A program made the position numbers and the translations under genes. 64,000 nucleotides of DNA from Streptosporangium subroseum (lineage in GTDB: Bacteria > Actinomycetota > Actinomycetes > Streptosporangiales > Streptosporangiaceae), in contig NZ_FZOD01000006.1 of NCBI RefSeq assembly GCF_900188345.1, forward strand, positions 62,001-126,000, in the 5' to 3' direction. Of this stretch, positions 48,365 through 56,968 are shown piece by piece. Numbering within the stretch: the stretch's first letter is position 1; each line of letters begins with the position of its first letter. Under the pieces are notes generated by a model. The model saw only the letters and a list, made by a program, of their open reading frames with translations, did no database searches and was not told the origin of the DNA.

Positions 48365-49936
48365 CTAGGGGATGATCTCCGCGCCGCCGGCACCGGCGCC
48401 CGCGGCGGGCGGGATGGAGGACGCGGATCCGGCCGAGTAGGCGTACGGCGGTGGCGAGACGCCGCCGTCGGCGCGGAGCCAGTCGCTCATGGTGCTGCCG
48501 CTGCTGTTGGCCCGGGTGATCGTGGCGATGTCGTAGAAGTTGCTGCTTGTCCACGTCAGTTTGGCGTCGCCGAAGTCCTGGGTGATCGTCTTGGCGCGCT
48601 TGACGTGGTTGCTCTCGGCGTAGATCCTGCCGCTCACGCCCAGGCCGATGAAGTAGTCGTCGACGTCGACGTAGTTGGCGAACACGTGGGCGTAACCGAA
48701 CCGCACCCTGGGGTGGCGGGTGTTGGATCCGTCGAACCAGTTGTGGTGGTAGGTGACGTTCAGGTAGCCGATGTCCTGGGCGCCGTTGCTGTCGCTGTGG
48801 CCCAGCAGCATCGACTTGTCGGTGCCGATGTAGCGGTTGTAGGAGACCGTCGCCAGGTCCGAGCCGCGCTTGACGTCCACCGAGCCGTCATGGGAGGGGT
48901 AGAACGTGTTGTGGTCGATCCACACGTGGTGGGAGTAGCACTGCACGTTGACCGAGTCGTCCGGGGAGTTCCTGAACGACAGGTTGCGGATGATCACGTT
49001 CTGGACGTGGGTGAACCTGTCCTTCTCCGCGGGGTCGCAGAGGTCGCCGCCCCAGGCGACCTCTTCCGGGCCCCACCCGTTGACGTCGAGCCCGAACCCG
49101 CTGATCGTCGCGTTCGTGCCGACGCCGATGATGGTCTTGTTCGACCCGACGTCCAGCATGTCCGCGCCATTGCCGGTGATCGTGCCCGAGACGCGGACGA
49201 TCCGGGGGATGTCGTCGGCGACGGCCGCCGCCAGCTGCGCGTAGTTGGCGGCGGTCACCGTCTGGCCGCCGGTGCCGCCGTTCGTGCCGCGCCGGCCGTA
49301 CTTGTCAAGGGTCGCGAAACCCACCAGGCCGCCTGCGTTGCCCGGCGGGACGGTCGGCGTCACGGTGGGCGTCGGGGTCGGGGTGGGGATCATCGTGGGG
49401 GTGACGGTCGGGGTCGGCTGCGGGCCTCCCGCCGGGACGAACCGCCACTGCTTGGAGGTCACCGAGTCGCAGGAGTTCTGCTGGACGAGGGCACCCGAGG
49501 AGATGGAGTTGTCCCTGGTGTTGAGGCATTTGCCGCCATTGGTGTTGACCACCCGGTAGTTGGATCCCGATTCGGTCAGGTTCCAGGTCTGGGAGGAGGC
49601 GCCCGAGCAGGTCTCCTGCTGGACGGCCTTGCCCGCGGAGGTGCTCGCGCCCTGGACGCCCGCGCATCTGCCGCTGTGGACGGCCTTGAGCTGGAACCCG
49701 CCACCGGCGGCGACCAGGTTCCAAGCCTGGCCGCCTGTGCCGCAGCCGGACTGGGCGAGCTGCACGCCGTCGGAGGTGCCGGCGCCGGGGACGCCCAGGC
49801 ACAGCCCGCTGCCCGCGTTGACGATCGTGTACGCGCCGGGCGCCGGAGCGGCCGAGGCGCCGACCGCCCATCCACCCACGGCGACCGCGCCGGCGATCGC
49901 GATCGTGGCGGCCTTCCTGTCGAATCCGTTCTTCAC
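48365..49936 (-). CDS. Secreted pectate lyase (PL1) with N-terminal CBM13 ricin-type module
   Basis: 523 residues. A signal peptide (1-29) leads to a CBM13/ricin B-type trefoil (about 35-170; three QAWNL/QTWNL/QWRF repeats with AGSGLCLGVPG, HSGRCAGVQG, NGGKCLNTRD), a Pro-Thr linker (about 172-197) and a PL1 parallel beta-helix (about 205-505). The lyase carries the family motif VWIDHNTF with DGSVDVKRGSD calcium ligands and the catalytic-arginine strand RHPRVRFGYAHVFANY. It cleaves polygalacturonate by beta-elimination outside the cell. A LacI-type palindrome 155 bases upstream suggests induction by pectin-derived sugars. The linker shows slight expansion of a P-T-P-T-V repeat. Confidence 0.92.
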   Translation of the reverse strand: MKNGFDRKAATIAIAGAVAVGGWAVGASAAPAPGAYTIVNAGSGLCLGVPGAGTSDGVQLAQSGCGTGGQAWNLVAAGGGFQLKAVHSGRCAGVQGASTSAGKAVQQETCSGASSQTWNLTESGSNYRVVNTNGGKCLNTRDNSISSGALVQQNSCDSVTSKQWRFVPAGGPQPTPTVTPTMIPTPTPTPTVTPTVPPGNAGGLVGFATLDKYGRRGTNGGTGGQTVTAANYAQLAAAVADDIPRIVRVSGTITGNGADMLDVGSNKTIIGVGTNATISGFGLDVNGWGPEEVAWGGDLCDPAEKDRFTHVQNVIIRNLSFRNSPDDSVNVQCYSHHVWIDHNTFYPSHDGSVDVKRGSDLATVSYNRYIGTDKSMLLGHSDSNGAQDIGYLNVTYHHNWFDGSNTRHPRVRFGYAHVFANYVDVDDYFIGLGVSGRIYAESNHVKRAKTITQDFGDAKLTWTSSNFYDIATITRANSSGSTMSDWLRADGGVSPPPYAYSAGSASSIPPAAGAGAGGAEIIP

Positions 49937-50091
49937 AGCTGAGCTCCTTGCTGGTCCGGCAGGTCACAGGACCTGAGTTCGGGATCCCCCCAGCGAGCAC
50001 GCACGCCGTTCACATATATGAACTTGTCCACAAAGCTGGATACATTTCGCTCTCTGAGTTCATGTCCATCTTGGTGGATGAAACCACCATA

Positions 50092-50139
50092 GGAAAGCGC
50101 TTTCCGAGTGTCAATGCGCCGTGAAACTTTCACTCGGAA
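50092..50139. promoter_or_regulatory. LacI-type palindrome and companion dyads upstream of the pectate lyase
   Basis: GGAAAGCGCTTTCC (50092-50105) is a perfect 14-bp palindrome with the central CG of LacI-family operators. Just to the right, GTGAAA-C-TTTCAC (50121-50133) is a second palindrome, nested in a 9-bp inverted repeat TTCCGAGTG/CACTCGGAA (50102-50110 and 50131-50139). The 298-base divergent gap (49937-50234) between pectate lyase and the oxidoreductase contains no gene. Confidence 0.75.
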
Positions 50140-50234
50140 GGGATGTTGACAAGCTGAGGGTGCCTCGATTTAACTGGCGGGCATAACGCGAGGAAGCCTC
50201 CGTATGTGCGCGAAACAAGGTGAAGGAGAGGAAA

Positions 50235-51221
50235 TTGCCTGAGGGAATCGCCGTCTCGGTGCACGACACCGCGCCGGTCTGGCGCGGTGACACGGCGGGT
50301 GACGCGCTGCGCCGTTCGATCGACCTGGCCAAGGCAGTGGAGGCACTCGGCTACCGGCGCCACTGGGTGGCCGAACACCACAACACGCCGGCGCTGGCGG
50401 CATCGAGCCCGGCGGTACTCGCCGGGCCCATCCTGGAGGCGACCTCCAGCATCCGGGTCGGCTCGGGCGCGGTGCTGCTGCCGAACCATTCGCCGCTGGT
50501 GGTCGCCGAGCAGTTCGGCGTCCTGGCCGGCCTCTACCCCGGCCGGGTCGACCTGGGACTCGGGCGCGCCCCGGGCGGCTCGGGCGAGACCGCGGTCCGC
50601 ATCGGCGATCCACGCCGCCTGGACTTCGGCGGCGCGCTGAACGAGCTGCGCGAGTACTTCGCCGGAGGCAGCGGCGGCGTGCGGGCGATCCCGGAACCGG
50701 CGATCCCGCCCGAGCTGTGGATGGTGGGTTCCAGCGCCGGCAGCGCCGCCTACGCGGGCCGGTCGGGCCTGCCCTACGTCTACGCGCACGCGATCGTGGG
50801 AGGCGGCGCCCCCGAGGCGCTCGACGCCTACCGCCGGGCCTTCCGGCCCTCGCCGCTGCTGCCCGAGCCGTACGCGTGCGTGGCGGTGATCGTCGTCGCC
50901 GCCGACACCGACGAGCGGGCGCACCGGCTGGCCGCCTCCTTCGTGTTCGGCCAGATCCTGATGCGGACCGTGGACCCGGGCACCGTGCTTCCCACCGAGG
51001 AGGAGACGGCGGCGCACGCGTTCACCCCGCAGGAGGAGCGCTTCCTGCGGGAGCGGATCGACCCGCAGTTCGTCGGCTCCCCGGACCGGATCGCGCCCCG
51101 CCTGGCCGAGCTGCTGCGGCAGACCCGCGCCGACGAGCTTTTTGTGCTCACCCAGGTGCCCGATCACGGCGCCCGGATCCACTCGTACGAGCTGCTCGCC
51201 AAGATCGTCTCATCCCTGTAG
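50235..51221 (+). CDS. LLM-class (luciferase-like) flavin-dependent monooxygenase
   Basis: 328 residues if the TTG at 50235 is the start; it has AAGGAGAGG just upstream, which an in-frame GTG at 50220 would place inside the gene. The bacterial-luciferase TIM barrel is recognisable from GYRRHWVAEHHNTPALAASSPAVLAGPILEATSSIRVGSGAVLLPNHSPLVVAEQFGVLAGLYPGRVDLGLGRAPG, the FMN-binding family signature. Relatives (MsnO8 type) oxidise natural-product intermediates or act as F420/FMN-dependent reductases. It is co-directional with the ABC transporter genes that start 130 bases later, suggesting a shared role. In some spirotetronate clusters I recall a similar pairing of a monooxygenase with a four-part ABC transporter. 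Confidence 0.85.
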   Translation: MPEGIAVSVHDTAPVWRGDTAGDALRRSIDLAKAVEALGYRRHWVAEHHNTPALAASSPAVLAGPILEATSSIRVGSGAVLLPNHSPLVVAEQFGVLAGLYPGRVDLGLGRAPGGSGETAVRIGDPRRLDFGGALNELREYFAGGSGGVRAIPEPAIPPELWMVGSSAGSAAYAGRSGLPYVYAHAIVGGGAPEALDAYRRAFRPSPLLPEPYACVAVIVVAADTDERAHRLAASFVFGQILMRTVDPGTVLPTEEETAAHAFTPQEERFLRERIDPQFVGSPDRIAPRLAELLRQTRADELFVLTQVPDHGARIHSYELLAKIVSSL

Positions 51222-51313
51222 GTCCGCGCGGGCCGGTGTGACCGAGCACCGGCCGCCGGTGCCCCCATCCGCGTTCAGTCCCGCTTTAGAGCCGCCGAGC
51301 ACTGTGTGTGCAG

Positions 51314-51345
51314 CCGGAGAACCGTCTCCGGTGGAGACGACGTCT
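51314..51345 (+). promoter_or_regulatory. Overlapping alternative hairpins before the binding-protein gene
   Basis: CCGGAGA/TCTCCGG (51314-51320 with 51325-51331) and GTCTCC/GGAGAC (51324-51329 with 51333-51338) share the TCTCC strand and cannot form together; AGACG-A-CGTCT (51335-51345) is a third option. They lie immediately upstream of the translation start, so they could terminate, or modulate, transport-gene expression. Confidence 0.45.
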
Positions 51346-51350
51346 GAGCG

Positions 51351-53042
51351 ATGAGGATGAGGATGGGTGCTGCTACGAGGTTCCGGTCGCGCAAGCCTGC
51401 CACGGCAGGGGCCGCCGCGTTGATGCTGGCACTGGCCACCGCATGCTCCTCCGGCGCGAACGGTGTCGCGGCCGGAGGCGCGAACGGGGGCGGGGGCGGG
51501 ACCGCCGCCGGAGCGCCCAGAAACGGGGGCACGCTGCGCCTGGCCGTCGAGAAGGAACCGGAGTGCCTGGACCCGCACCAGAGCCCCACCGAGTCCGCCC
51601 GGGCGCTCACCCGGCCGATCCTGGACTCGCTGGTCCACCAGGACGCCCAGGGGAACATCCATCCCTGGCTAGCCACGGGGTGGAAGGTCTCGCCGGACCG
51701 GCTGACCTACACCTTCGAACTCCGCCAGGGCGTGACGTTCACCGACGGGGAGAGGTTCGACGCCCAGGCGGTGGTCGCCAACCTCGACCACGTGGTGGCC
51801 CCGGAGACGAAGTCCCTGCTCGCCGGCAGCCTGCTCGCGGCCTACCGGTCGGCCAAGGCCGTCGGCCCCTCCACGGTCGAGATCAGGTTCAAGCGGCCCG
51901 ACTCGGGGTTTCTCACCGCGCTGGCCCTGCCCAATCTGGGCATCCAGTCCCCCCGCACGCTCAAGGGCTCCCCCTCCACACTGTGCGCGAAGATCGTCGG
52001 AACCGGCCCGTTCCGCAGTGACACGGGGTTCGTGCCGCAGAAGGGCATCGACTACGTCAGGAATCCCTCCTACGACTGGGCCCCGGAATCGGCGCCGCAC
52101 CACGGCCCGGCGCGGCTGGACCGGATCGAGGTCAGGGTCGTGCCGGACAACGCGGCCCGACTGGGCGCGCTCACCAGCGGCCAGGTCGACGCGGTCACCG
52201 GGCTGTCGCCGACGAGCCTCAACACCGTCAAGAACCTGCCCGGGTTCACCCCGTACTCGACGCCGTTCCCCGGGATCAACTACAGCTACTGGCCGAACAC
52301 CGCGAACGGCCCGCTCAGCGACGTGAACGTGCGCAAGGCGCTGCGTGCCGGCATCGACTGGGGACAGATCGTGAAGAACGTCTACTTCGGGGTGTACAAG
52401 GGAGCACAGGGCGTGCTCTCGGCCAGCACGCCCGGCTACAACGGCTCGCTGGCCCAGGCGTACACCCACGACCCGGCCGGCGCGGCGCGGCTGCTCGACC
52501 AGGCCGGCTGGACCGGGCGCGACGCGGCCGGATACCGGACGAAGGACGGCAGGCGGCTGACCCTGCGCCACATGTGGTCCGACGGGTCCGTGGCCAACCT
52601 CGCCGCGCAGGTCCAGTCGGCGGCCAAGCAACTCGGCGTCGAACTGGTCGAGGAGAACCTCGACGGCGGGACCTTCGTCAAGCGCCTGCTGGCCGGGGAC
52701 TACGAACTGATCGACACCAGCTTCTCCGCGCCCGGGCCGGACGTGCTGCGCGTCCTGTTCGGCGCGGACAACATCCCCACGCCCGAGCGCGGGATCAGCA
52801 ACAACATGGCACGCTACGACAACCCGGCGGTGGAGGCCGGTTTCCGGCGCGCGCTCGGCGCCGAGGACCAGGCCGAGCAGCACCGCGCCTACGCCGAGGT
52901 GCAGAAGCGCATCACCGAGGACGCCGCGGTCCTGCCCGTCTACTCGCCCCTGTCCACGGTGACCGCGCGCGACGGCGTGCGGGGGGTCGGCTTCAACGCC
53001 GACGGCACGCCCGACCTGTACGGCGCATGGCTGGCGTCCTGA
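51351..53042 (+). CDS. Peptide/nickel-type ABC transporter substrate-binding lipoprotein (family 5)
   Basis: 563 residues from the first of three in-frame ATGs (51351, 51357, 51363; the GAGGATGAGG run could serve the third). The lipobox LATAC places the lipidated cysteine at residue 32. The mature protein is an SBP family 5 (DppA/OppA/NikA) receptor: GGTLRLAVEKEPECLDPHQ..., RPILDSLV..., FELRQGVTFTDGERFDAQAVVANLDHV and the later VRKALRAGIDWGQIV pattern. It captures peptides, opines, metal chelates or other small molecules. Two permeases and a fused ATPase follow with overlapping ends. The ligand is unknown; in a biosynthetic context such systems may re-import or export the product. Confidence 0.9.
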   Translation: MRMRMGAATRFRSRKPATAGAAALMLALATACSSGANGVAAGGANGGGGGTAAGAPRNGGTLRLAVEKEPECLDPHQSPTESARALTRPILDSLVHQDAQGNIHPWLATGWKVSPDRLTYTFELRQGVTFTDGERFDAQAVVANLDHVVAPETKSLLAGSLLAAYRSAKAVGPSTVEIRFKRPDSGFLTALALPNLGIQSPRTLKGSPSTLCAKIVGTGPFRSDTGFVPQKGIDYVRNPSYDWAPESAPHHGPARLDRIEVRVVPDNAARLGALTSGQVDAVTGLSPTSLNTVKNLPGFTPYSTPFPGINYSYWPNTANGPLSDVNVRKALRAGIDWGQIVKNVYFGVYKGAQGVLSASTPGYNGSLAQAYTHDPAGAARLLDQAGWTGRDAAGYRTKDGRRLTLRHMWSDGSVANLAAQVQSAAKQLGVELVEENLDGGTFVKRLLAGDYELIDTSFSAPGPDVLRVLFGADNIPTPERGISNNMARYDNPAVEAGFRRALGAEDQAEQHRAYAEVQKRITEDAAVLPVYSPLSTVTARDGVRGVGFNADGTPDLYGAWLAS

Positions 53043-54022
53043 AGGCGCCCGCGGCCGAGGCGGTGGCCGCGGGCCCTCCGCGCCGCCGCACCGGGCCGGC
53101 GCGTCTCGTGCTGGTGCGCGTGGCCGCCTCGGCCGCCGTGCTGTGGGGAGCGGTCACGGCGACGTTCTGCCTGCTTCAGGTGATGCCGGGCGGCACCGCC
53201 GACGTCCTGCTCGCCCGGTCCGCCGTGACCCCGGAGGTGCGCGACCGGATCATCGCCGAGTATCGGCTCGACGACCCGCTTGCGGCGCAGTACCTGGCCT
53301 ACCTCGGCAGGATCGCGCGCGGGGAGTTCGGCGATTCGTACGTGCTGCGCAGGCCGGTGTGGGACGCGATCGGATCGCAGCTCCCTCACACCCTGCTGCT
53401 GGTCCTGGCGACCCTGCTGGTCACGCTGGTCGCCTCCGTCCTGCTCGCGGTGGTGAGCGCGCACCGCCGGCGGTGGGTGCGGTCGTCGTTCTCCGCGGCC
53501 GAGTCGCTGGTGGTGGCGCTGCCGCCCTTCTGGCTCGGGCTGCTGCTGCTGACGGTGTTCTCCTTCAACCTGCACTGGTTTCCGGCCATCGGATCCTCCT
53601 CCCTCTCCGGCCTCGTGCTGCCGACCGCCGCGCTGGCCGCCGGACCGGTCGCGGTGATGACGGGGGTGCTGCGGGACGGACTGCTGCGCGCGCTGGAGGA
53701 GCCGTTCGTGGTGACCGCTCGCTCGCGGGGCATCGGCGAGCTCGCACTGCGCCTGCGACACGTGCTGCGGCACGCGCTGCTGCCCGCCACCACGCTCCTG
53801 GGCTGGATCGCCGGCTCGCTCATCGGAGGCGCGGTGATCATCGAGATCGTCTTCTCCCGGCAGGGGATCGGCCGGATGGTGCTGTTCGCGGTGGAGAACA
53901 AGGACATGCCCGTGGTGATCGCGATCGTGCTGCTCACCGCGGCCGTGTTCGTGCTGGTCAACATCGCGGTCGACATCCTCGTCTGGATGATCGACCCCAG
54001 GACGCGAGAGGCGGGGAGCTGA
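53027..54022 (+). CDS. ABC transporter permease (DppB/OppB family)
   Basis: 331 residues from the ATG at 53027, which overlaps the binding-protein gene by 16 bases. Six hydrophobic helices, the DppB-type first periplasmic segment (FCLLQVMPGGTADVLLARSAVTPEVRDRIIAEYRLDDPLAAQYLAYLGRIARGEFGDSY) and the ATPase-contacting EAA-like loop (YVVTARSRGIGE-like FVVTARSRGIGELALRLRHVLRHALLP) identify the first permease of a peptide-type importer. It sits in the cytoplasmic membrane as a heterodimer with the next gene product. The N-terminal 25 residues are an Ala/Pro/Arg-rich extension. Confidence 0.9.
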   Translation: MAGVLKAPAAEAVAAGPPRRRTGPARLVLVRVAASAAVLWGAVTATFCLLQVMPGGTADVLLARSAVTPEVRDRIIAEYRLDDPLAAQYLAYLGRIARGEFGDSYVLRRPVWDAIGSQLPHTLLLVLATLLVTLVASVLLAVVSAHRRRWVRSSFSAAESLVVALPPFWLGLLLLTVFSFNLHWFPAIGSSSLSGLVLPTAALAAGPVAVMTGVLRDGLLRALEEPFVVTARSRGIGELALRLRHVLRHALLPATTLLGWIAGSLIGGAVIIEIVFSRQGIGRMVLFAVENKDMPVVIAIVLLTAAVFVLVNIAVDILVWMIDPRTREAGS

Positions 54023-54024
54023 CG

Positions 54025-54825
54025 GTGGCCAAGAGTTTCTGGCCCGGGGCGGTCGTGCTGACGCTGCTGGCCGTGCTGGCGCTCTTCCCGTCGCTGTTCA
54101 CCGGGACGGATCCCGACGCGGCGGACCTGAACGCGACGCTGCAGCCGCCGAGCGGCGCGCACTGGCTCGGCACCGACCAGAACGGCCGGGACCTGTACGC
54201 CCGGATCGTCCACGGAGCCGGTCCCTCCCTGCTGATAGGCGCCGGCGCGGTCGGGCTGGCGCTGGTCGCGGGCGTCCTGGTCGGGGTCGCCGCCGCGCAG
54301 CTCGGCCGGACCGTGGACCAGGTGCTCAGCAGGTCGCTCGACGTGATCCTCTCCGTCCCCGGCCTGCTGCTGGTGTTCCTGGTCGTCGCCGTGCTGGGAC
54401 CCGGCGGCGGCCCCGCCAGTGTGGGCCTGGCGGTGGTCTCACTGCCGGGCTTCGCCCGGGTGGCACGCGCCGAGGTGATCAGACTGCGCGGAGCGCACTA
54501 CGTCGAGGCGGCCCACGGGTTCGGCTGGTCGCGTGCCCAGGTGGTCCTGCGGCACATTCTGCCCAACGCGCTCGGCCCGGTCATGGTGCTGGCGACGGTG
54601 ACCCTGGGAGCGATGATCGTGGCGGGTTCCTCGCTGAGCTTCGTGGGCCTCGGGCCCCAGCCGCCGACCGCGGAGTGGGGCGCGATGCTGGCCGACAGCC
54701 AGGAGTTCCTCGCGGTCGCCTGGTGGCCGGCGGCGTTCCCCGGAGCCGCCATCACCGTCGCGGTCCTGGCCGTCACCGTCGTCGGCGGGCACCTGCAGCG
54801 GCGGATCGAGCGGGGGCGGACATGA
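54025..54825 (+). CDS. ABC transporter permease (DppC/OppC family)
   Basis: 266 residues from the GTG at 54025, preceded by GGGGAG and two bases after the stop of the first permease. The OppC pattern is clear: AHWLGTDQNGRDLYARIVHGAGPSLLIG near the N-terminus and the EAA loop AEVIRLRGAHYVEAAHGFGWSRAQVVLRHILPN. There are six membrane helices. The protein is somewhat shorter than typical DppC at its N-terminus but includes the expected first helix. Its stop lies in an ATGA overlap with the ATPase gene. Confidence 0.9.
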   Translation: MAKSFWPGAVVLTLLAVLALFPSLFTGTDPDAADLNATLQPPSGAHWLGTDQNGRDLYARIVHGAGPSLLIGAGAVGLALVAGVLVGVAAAQLGRTVDQVLSRSLDVILSVPGLLLVFLVVAVLGPGGGPASVGLAVVSLPGFARVARAEVIRLRGAHYVEAAHGFGWSRAQVVLRHILPNALGPVMVLATVTLGAMIVAGSSLSFVGLGPQPPTAEWGAMLADSQEFLAVAWWPAAFPGAAITVAVLAVTVVGGHLQRRIERGRT

Positions 54826-54925
54826 GCCCGGCGTCAGGGAACCAGGCGGATCGAGCGGAGGCGGACATGAGCCCGGTGGTCCCCGAGAACGCGGCGGGTG
54901 GTGGGGAGACGGACATGAGCCCGGC
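54801..54925 (+). repeat. 45-bp tandem duplication that triplicates the ribosome-binding site and start of the ATPase gene
   Basis: A 45-base unit starting GCGGATCGAGCGG at 54801 is repeated at 54846, and a third, shorter copy of its second half occurs around 54906. Each copy contains GGACATGAGCCCGG (ATGs at 54822, 54867 and 54915, all in frame) behind a G-rich ribosome-binding site. Confidence 0.85.
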
Positions 54926-56582
54926 GTCCGGGGACACGGAGGAACTGCTCTCCGTCCGAGACCTCGTCGTCGGCTTCGCGACGGGCCGCGAGTACGTCGA
55001 CGCGGTGCGGGGCGTGTCCTTCCAGATCGGCCGTGGGCAGGTGGTGGCGATCGTCGGTGAGTCCGGCTCCGGCAAGAGCGTCACGGCGCGCAGCCTGGTG
55101 GGGCTGGCCGGCGACGGTGCCGGCGTGCGGGCCGAGGAGCTCGCGTTCGACGGGCTCGACCTGCGGCAGGTGCGGGGCCGTCGCTGGCGCGCGCTGCGGG
55201 GGCGGCGCATCGGCTTTGTCCTGCAGGACGCCCTGGGCTCCCTCGACCCGCTGCGCCGCGTCGGCGCCGAGGTGGCCGAACCCCTGCGCGAGCACCGGAT
55301 CGTGCCCGCCGGAGAGACCGGCGCCGAGGTCGTACGGCTGCTCGGATCGGCAGGCGTCCCCCTGCCCGAGAGCCGGGCCCGGCAGTACTCGCACGAGATG
55401 TCGGGCGGGCTGCGGCAGCGCGCCCTGATCGCCTCGGCCCTGGCCGCGCGGCCCGACCTGCTGATCGCCGACGAGCCGACGACGGCGCTGGACGCGACGG
55501 TGCAGAGGCAGGTGCTCCGGCTGCTGCGCGATCGGGCGGACAACGGTACGGCGATCCTGCTCATCAGCCACGACCTCGGCGTCGTCGCGGAGATCGCCGA
55601 CCACGTGTACGTGATGAAGGACGGGCGGTTCGTCGAGAACGGCCCGGCGCGGATGGTGCTTCGGACGCCGTCCCACCCGTACACCAGGATCCTGGTCGCC
55701 GCCGCACTCGGGCAGGGACGCGGACCCGCGCGGGGCGGAGACGCCGCGCCCGCGGGACCGGACCCCGATCCCGGACGGGTGGTGCTCCGCGCCGACGGGC
55801 TGGTCAAGAGGTACAGGCTGCCCGGGAGGGGCGCGTTCACCGCGGTGGACGAGGTGTCGGTCGAGGTACGGGCCGGTGAGACGCTCGGGATCGTCGGCGA
55901 GTCGGGGTCCGGGAAGACGACCGTGGGCCGGCTGCTGCTGGGGCTGGTCGCGCCGGACGCCGGCCGGGTCGAGGTGAACGGGCGGCTCTGGAACGAGCTG
56001 CGCGGTCCCGAGCGGCGGACGGCCCGCCGTCGGGTTCAGATGATCTACCAGCATCCGCTGGCCTCCTTCGACCCCCGCTACACCGCGCGGCAGCTCCTGG
56101 AGGAGCCCCTGCGCGCGGAGCGCGTCCCCGGGGCCGAACGCGCGCGGCGGGTGGCGGAACTGCTGGAGCACGTCGGTCTCGGCGACGAGGTGCTCCGCCG
56201 CCGGGCCCGGGAGCTGTCCGGAGGGCAGCGGCAGCGCCTCGCCATCGCGCGGGCGCTCGCCCCGCGACCGGACGTCATCATCTGCGACGAACCGGTCTCG
56301 GCCCTGGACGCGTCGATCCAGGCGCAGGTGCTCGACGTCCTGGCCGACGTTCAGGAAAGGCTCGGCGTGGCCTATGTGTTCATTTCCCACGACCTTGGCG
56401 TCATCCGCAGAATCAGCCACGAAGTGGTGGTGATGAAAGACGGGCGAGTGGTCGAGTCCGGCGACATAAGAAAGGTGTTCGAAGCCCCGGAGCACCAATA
56501 CACAAAGGCCCTTCTGGATGCGGTTCCCCGGCTTCACGGAGCCGGTCCGGCTGGCGCACAAGCAATTCTTAACCCGCGCTGA
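54822..56582 (+). CDS. Fused peptide-type ABC transporter ATPase (DppD-DppF in one chain)
   Basis: 586 residues from the first ATG (54822, ATGA overlap with the permease); in-frame ATGs at 54867 and 54915 are equally furnished with ribosome-binding sites, and the domain begins only after the third. Two complete ATPase units are present: Walker A GESGSGKSVTAR then GESGSGKTTVGR, signatures MSGGLRQRA and LSGGQRQRL, Walker B LLIADEPTTALD and VIICDEPVSALD, each with its H-loop histidine (LISHDLG, FISHDLG). One chain therefore supplies both nucleotide-binding sites for the two permeases. An oligopeptide-type C-terminal extension (HPYTRIL, HQYTKALLDAVP) follows each unit. Confidence 0.92.
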   Translation: MSPASGNQADRAEADMSPVVPENAAGGGETDMSPASGDTEELLSVRDLVVGFATGREYVDAVRGVSFQIGRGQVVAIVGESGSGKSVTARSLVGLAGDGAGVRAEELAFDGLDLRQVRGRRWRALRGRRIGFVLQDALGSLDPLRRVGAEVAEPLREHRIVPAGETGAEVVRLLGSAGVPLPESRARQYSHEMSGGLRQRALIASALAARPDLLIADEPTTALDATVQRQVLRLLRDRADNGTAILLISHDLGVVAEIADHVYVMKDGRFVENGPARMVLRTPSHPYTRILVAAALGQGRGPARGGDAAPAGPDPDPGRVVLRADGLVKRYRLPGRGAFTAVDEVSVEVRAGETLGIVGESGSGKTTVGRLLLGLVAPDAGRVEVNGRLWNELRGPERRTARRRVQMIYQHPLASFDPRYTARQLLEEPLRAERVPGAERARRVAELLEHVGLGDEVLRRRARELSGGQRQRLAIARALAPRPDVIICDEPVSALDASIQAQVLDVLADVQERLGVAYVFISHDLGVIRRISHEVVVMKDGRVVESGDIRKVFEAPEHQYTKALLDAVPRLHGAGPAGAQAILNPR

Positions 56583-56677
56583 ACCGGCCTTGCCCCATAT
56601 TTCATTCCTGCCTAACGTCGTTGTCGTCGCACGGCATCGGCGGCGTCCCTTTCTCGTCTCGCCGAAGGATGAAGGAA

Positions 56678-56968
56678 ATGACGGAAGCTCCGCCGTATCC
56701 ACAGAAACGCACCTGTCCCTACGAGCCGCCGCCGGGATACCGGGAGATCGGTGAGCGGGGGCCGGTGCTTAAGGTGACGCTCTTCGACGGCCGCGAGGCG
56801 TGGATGGTGACGGGGTATCAGGAGTCGCGGGAGATCCTGACCCACCCGAACCTGTCCTCGCAGCGCACCCATCCCGGATTCCCCATCGTCGCACCCCGGT
56901 TCCGCTCGCAGATCGCCCGCAACCTGGCGCTCATCGCCATGGACCCGCCCGTCCCGCGCTCGGCCTAG
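56678..56968 (+). pseudogene. Cytochrome P450, N-terminal remnant
   Basis: 96 residues from the ATG at 56678 (GAAGGAA upstream) match the beginning of a CYP105/107-like P450: YEPPPGYREIGERGPVLKVTLFDGREAWMVTGYQESREILTHPNLSS, ending at IAMDPPV, exactly where intact enzymes continue into the C helix with its haem-contacting H-x-x-x-R. The I helix, ExxR and haem cysteine are all missing. It is collinear with the intact P450 1.2 kb downstream and clearly related to it. It is cut by the acyltransferase remnant that begins at the same point. Confidence 0.85.
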
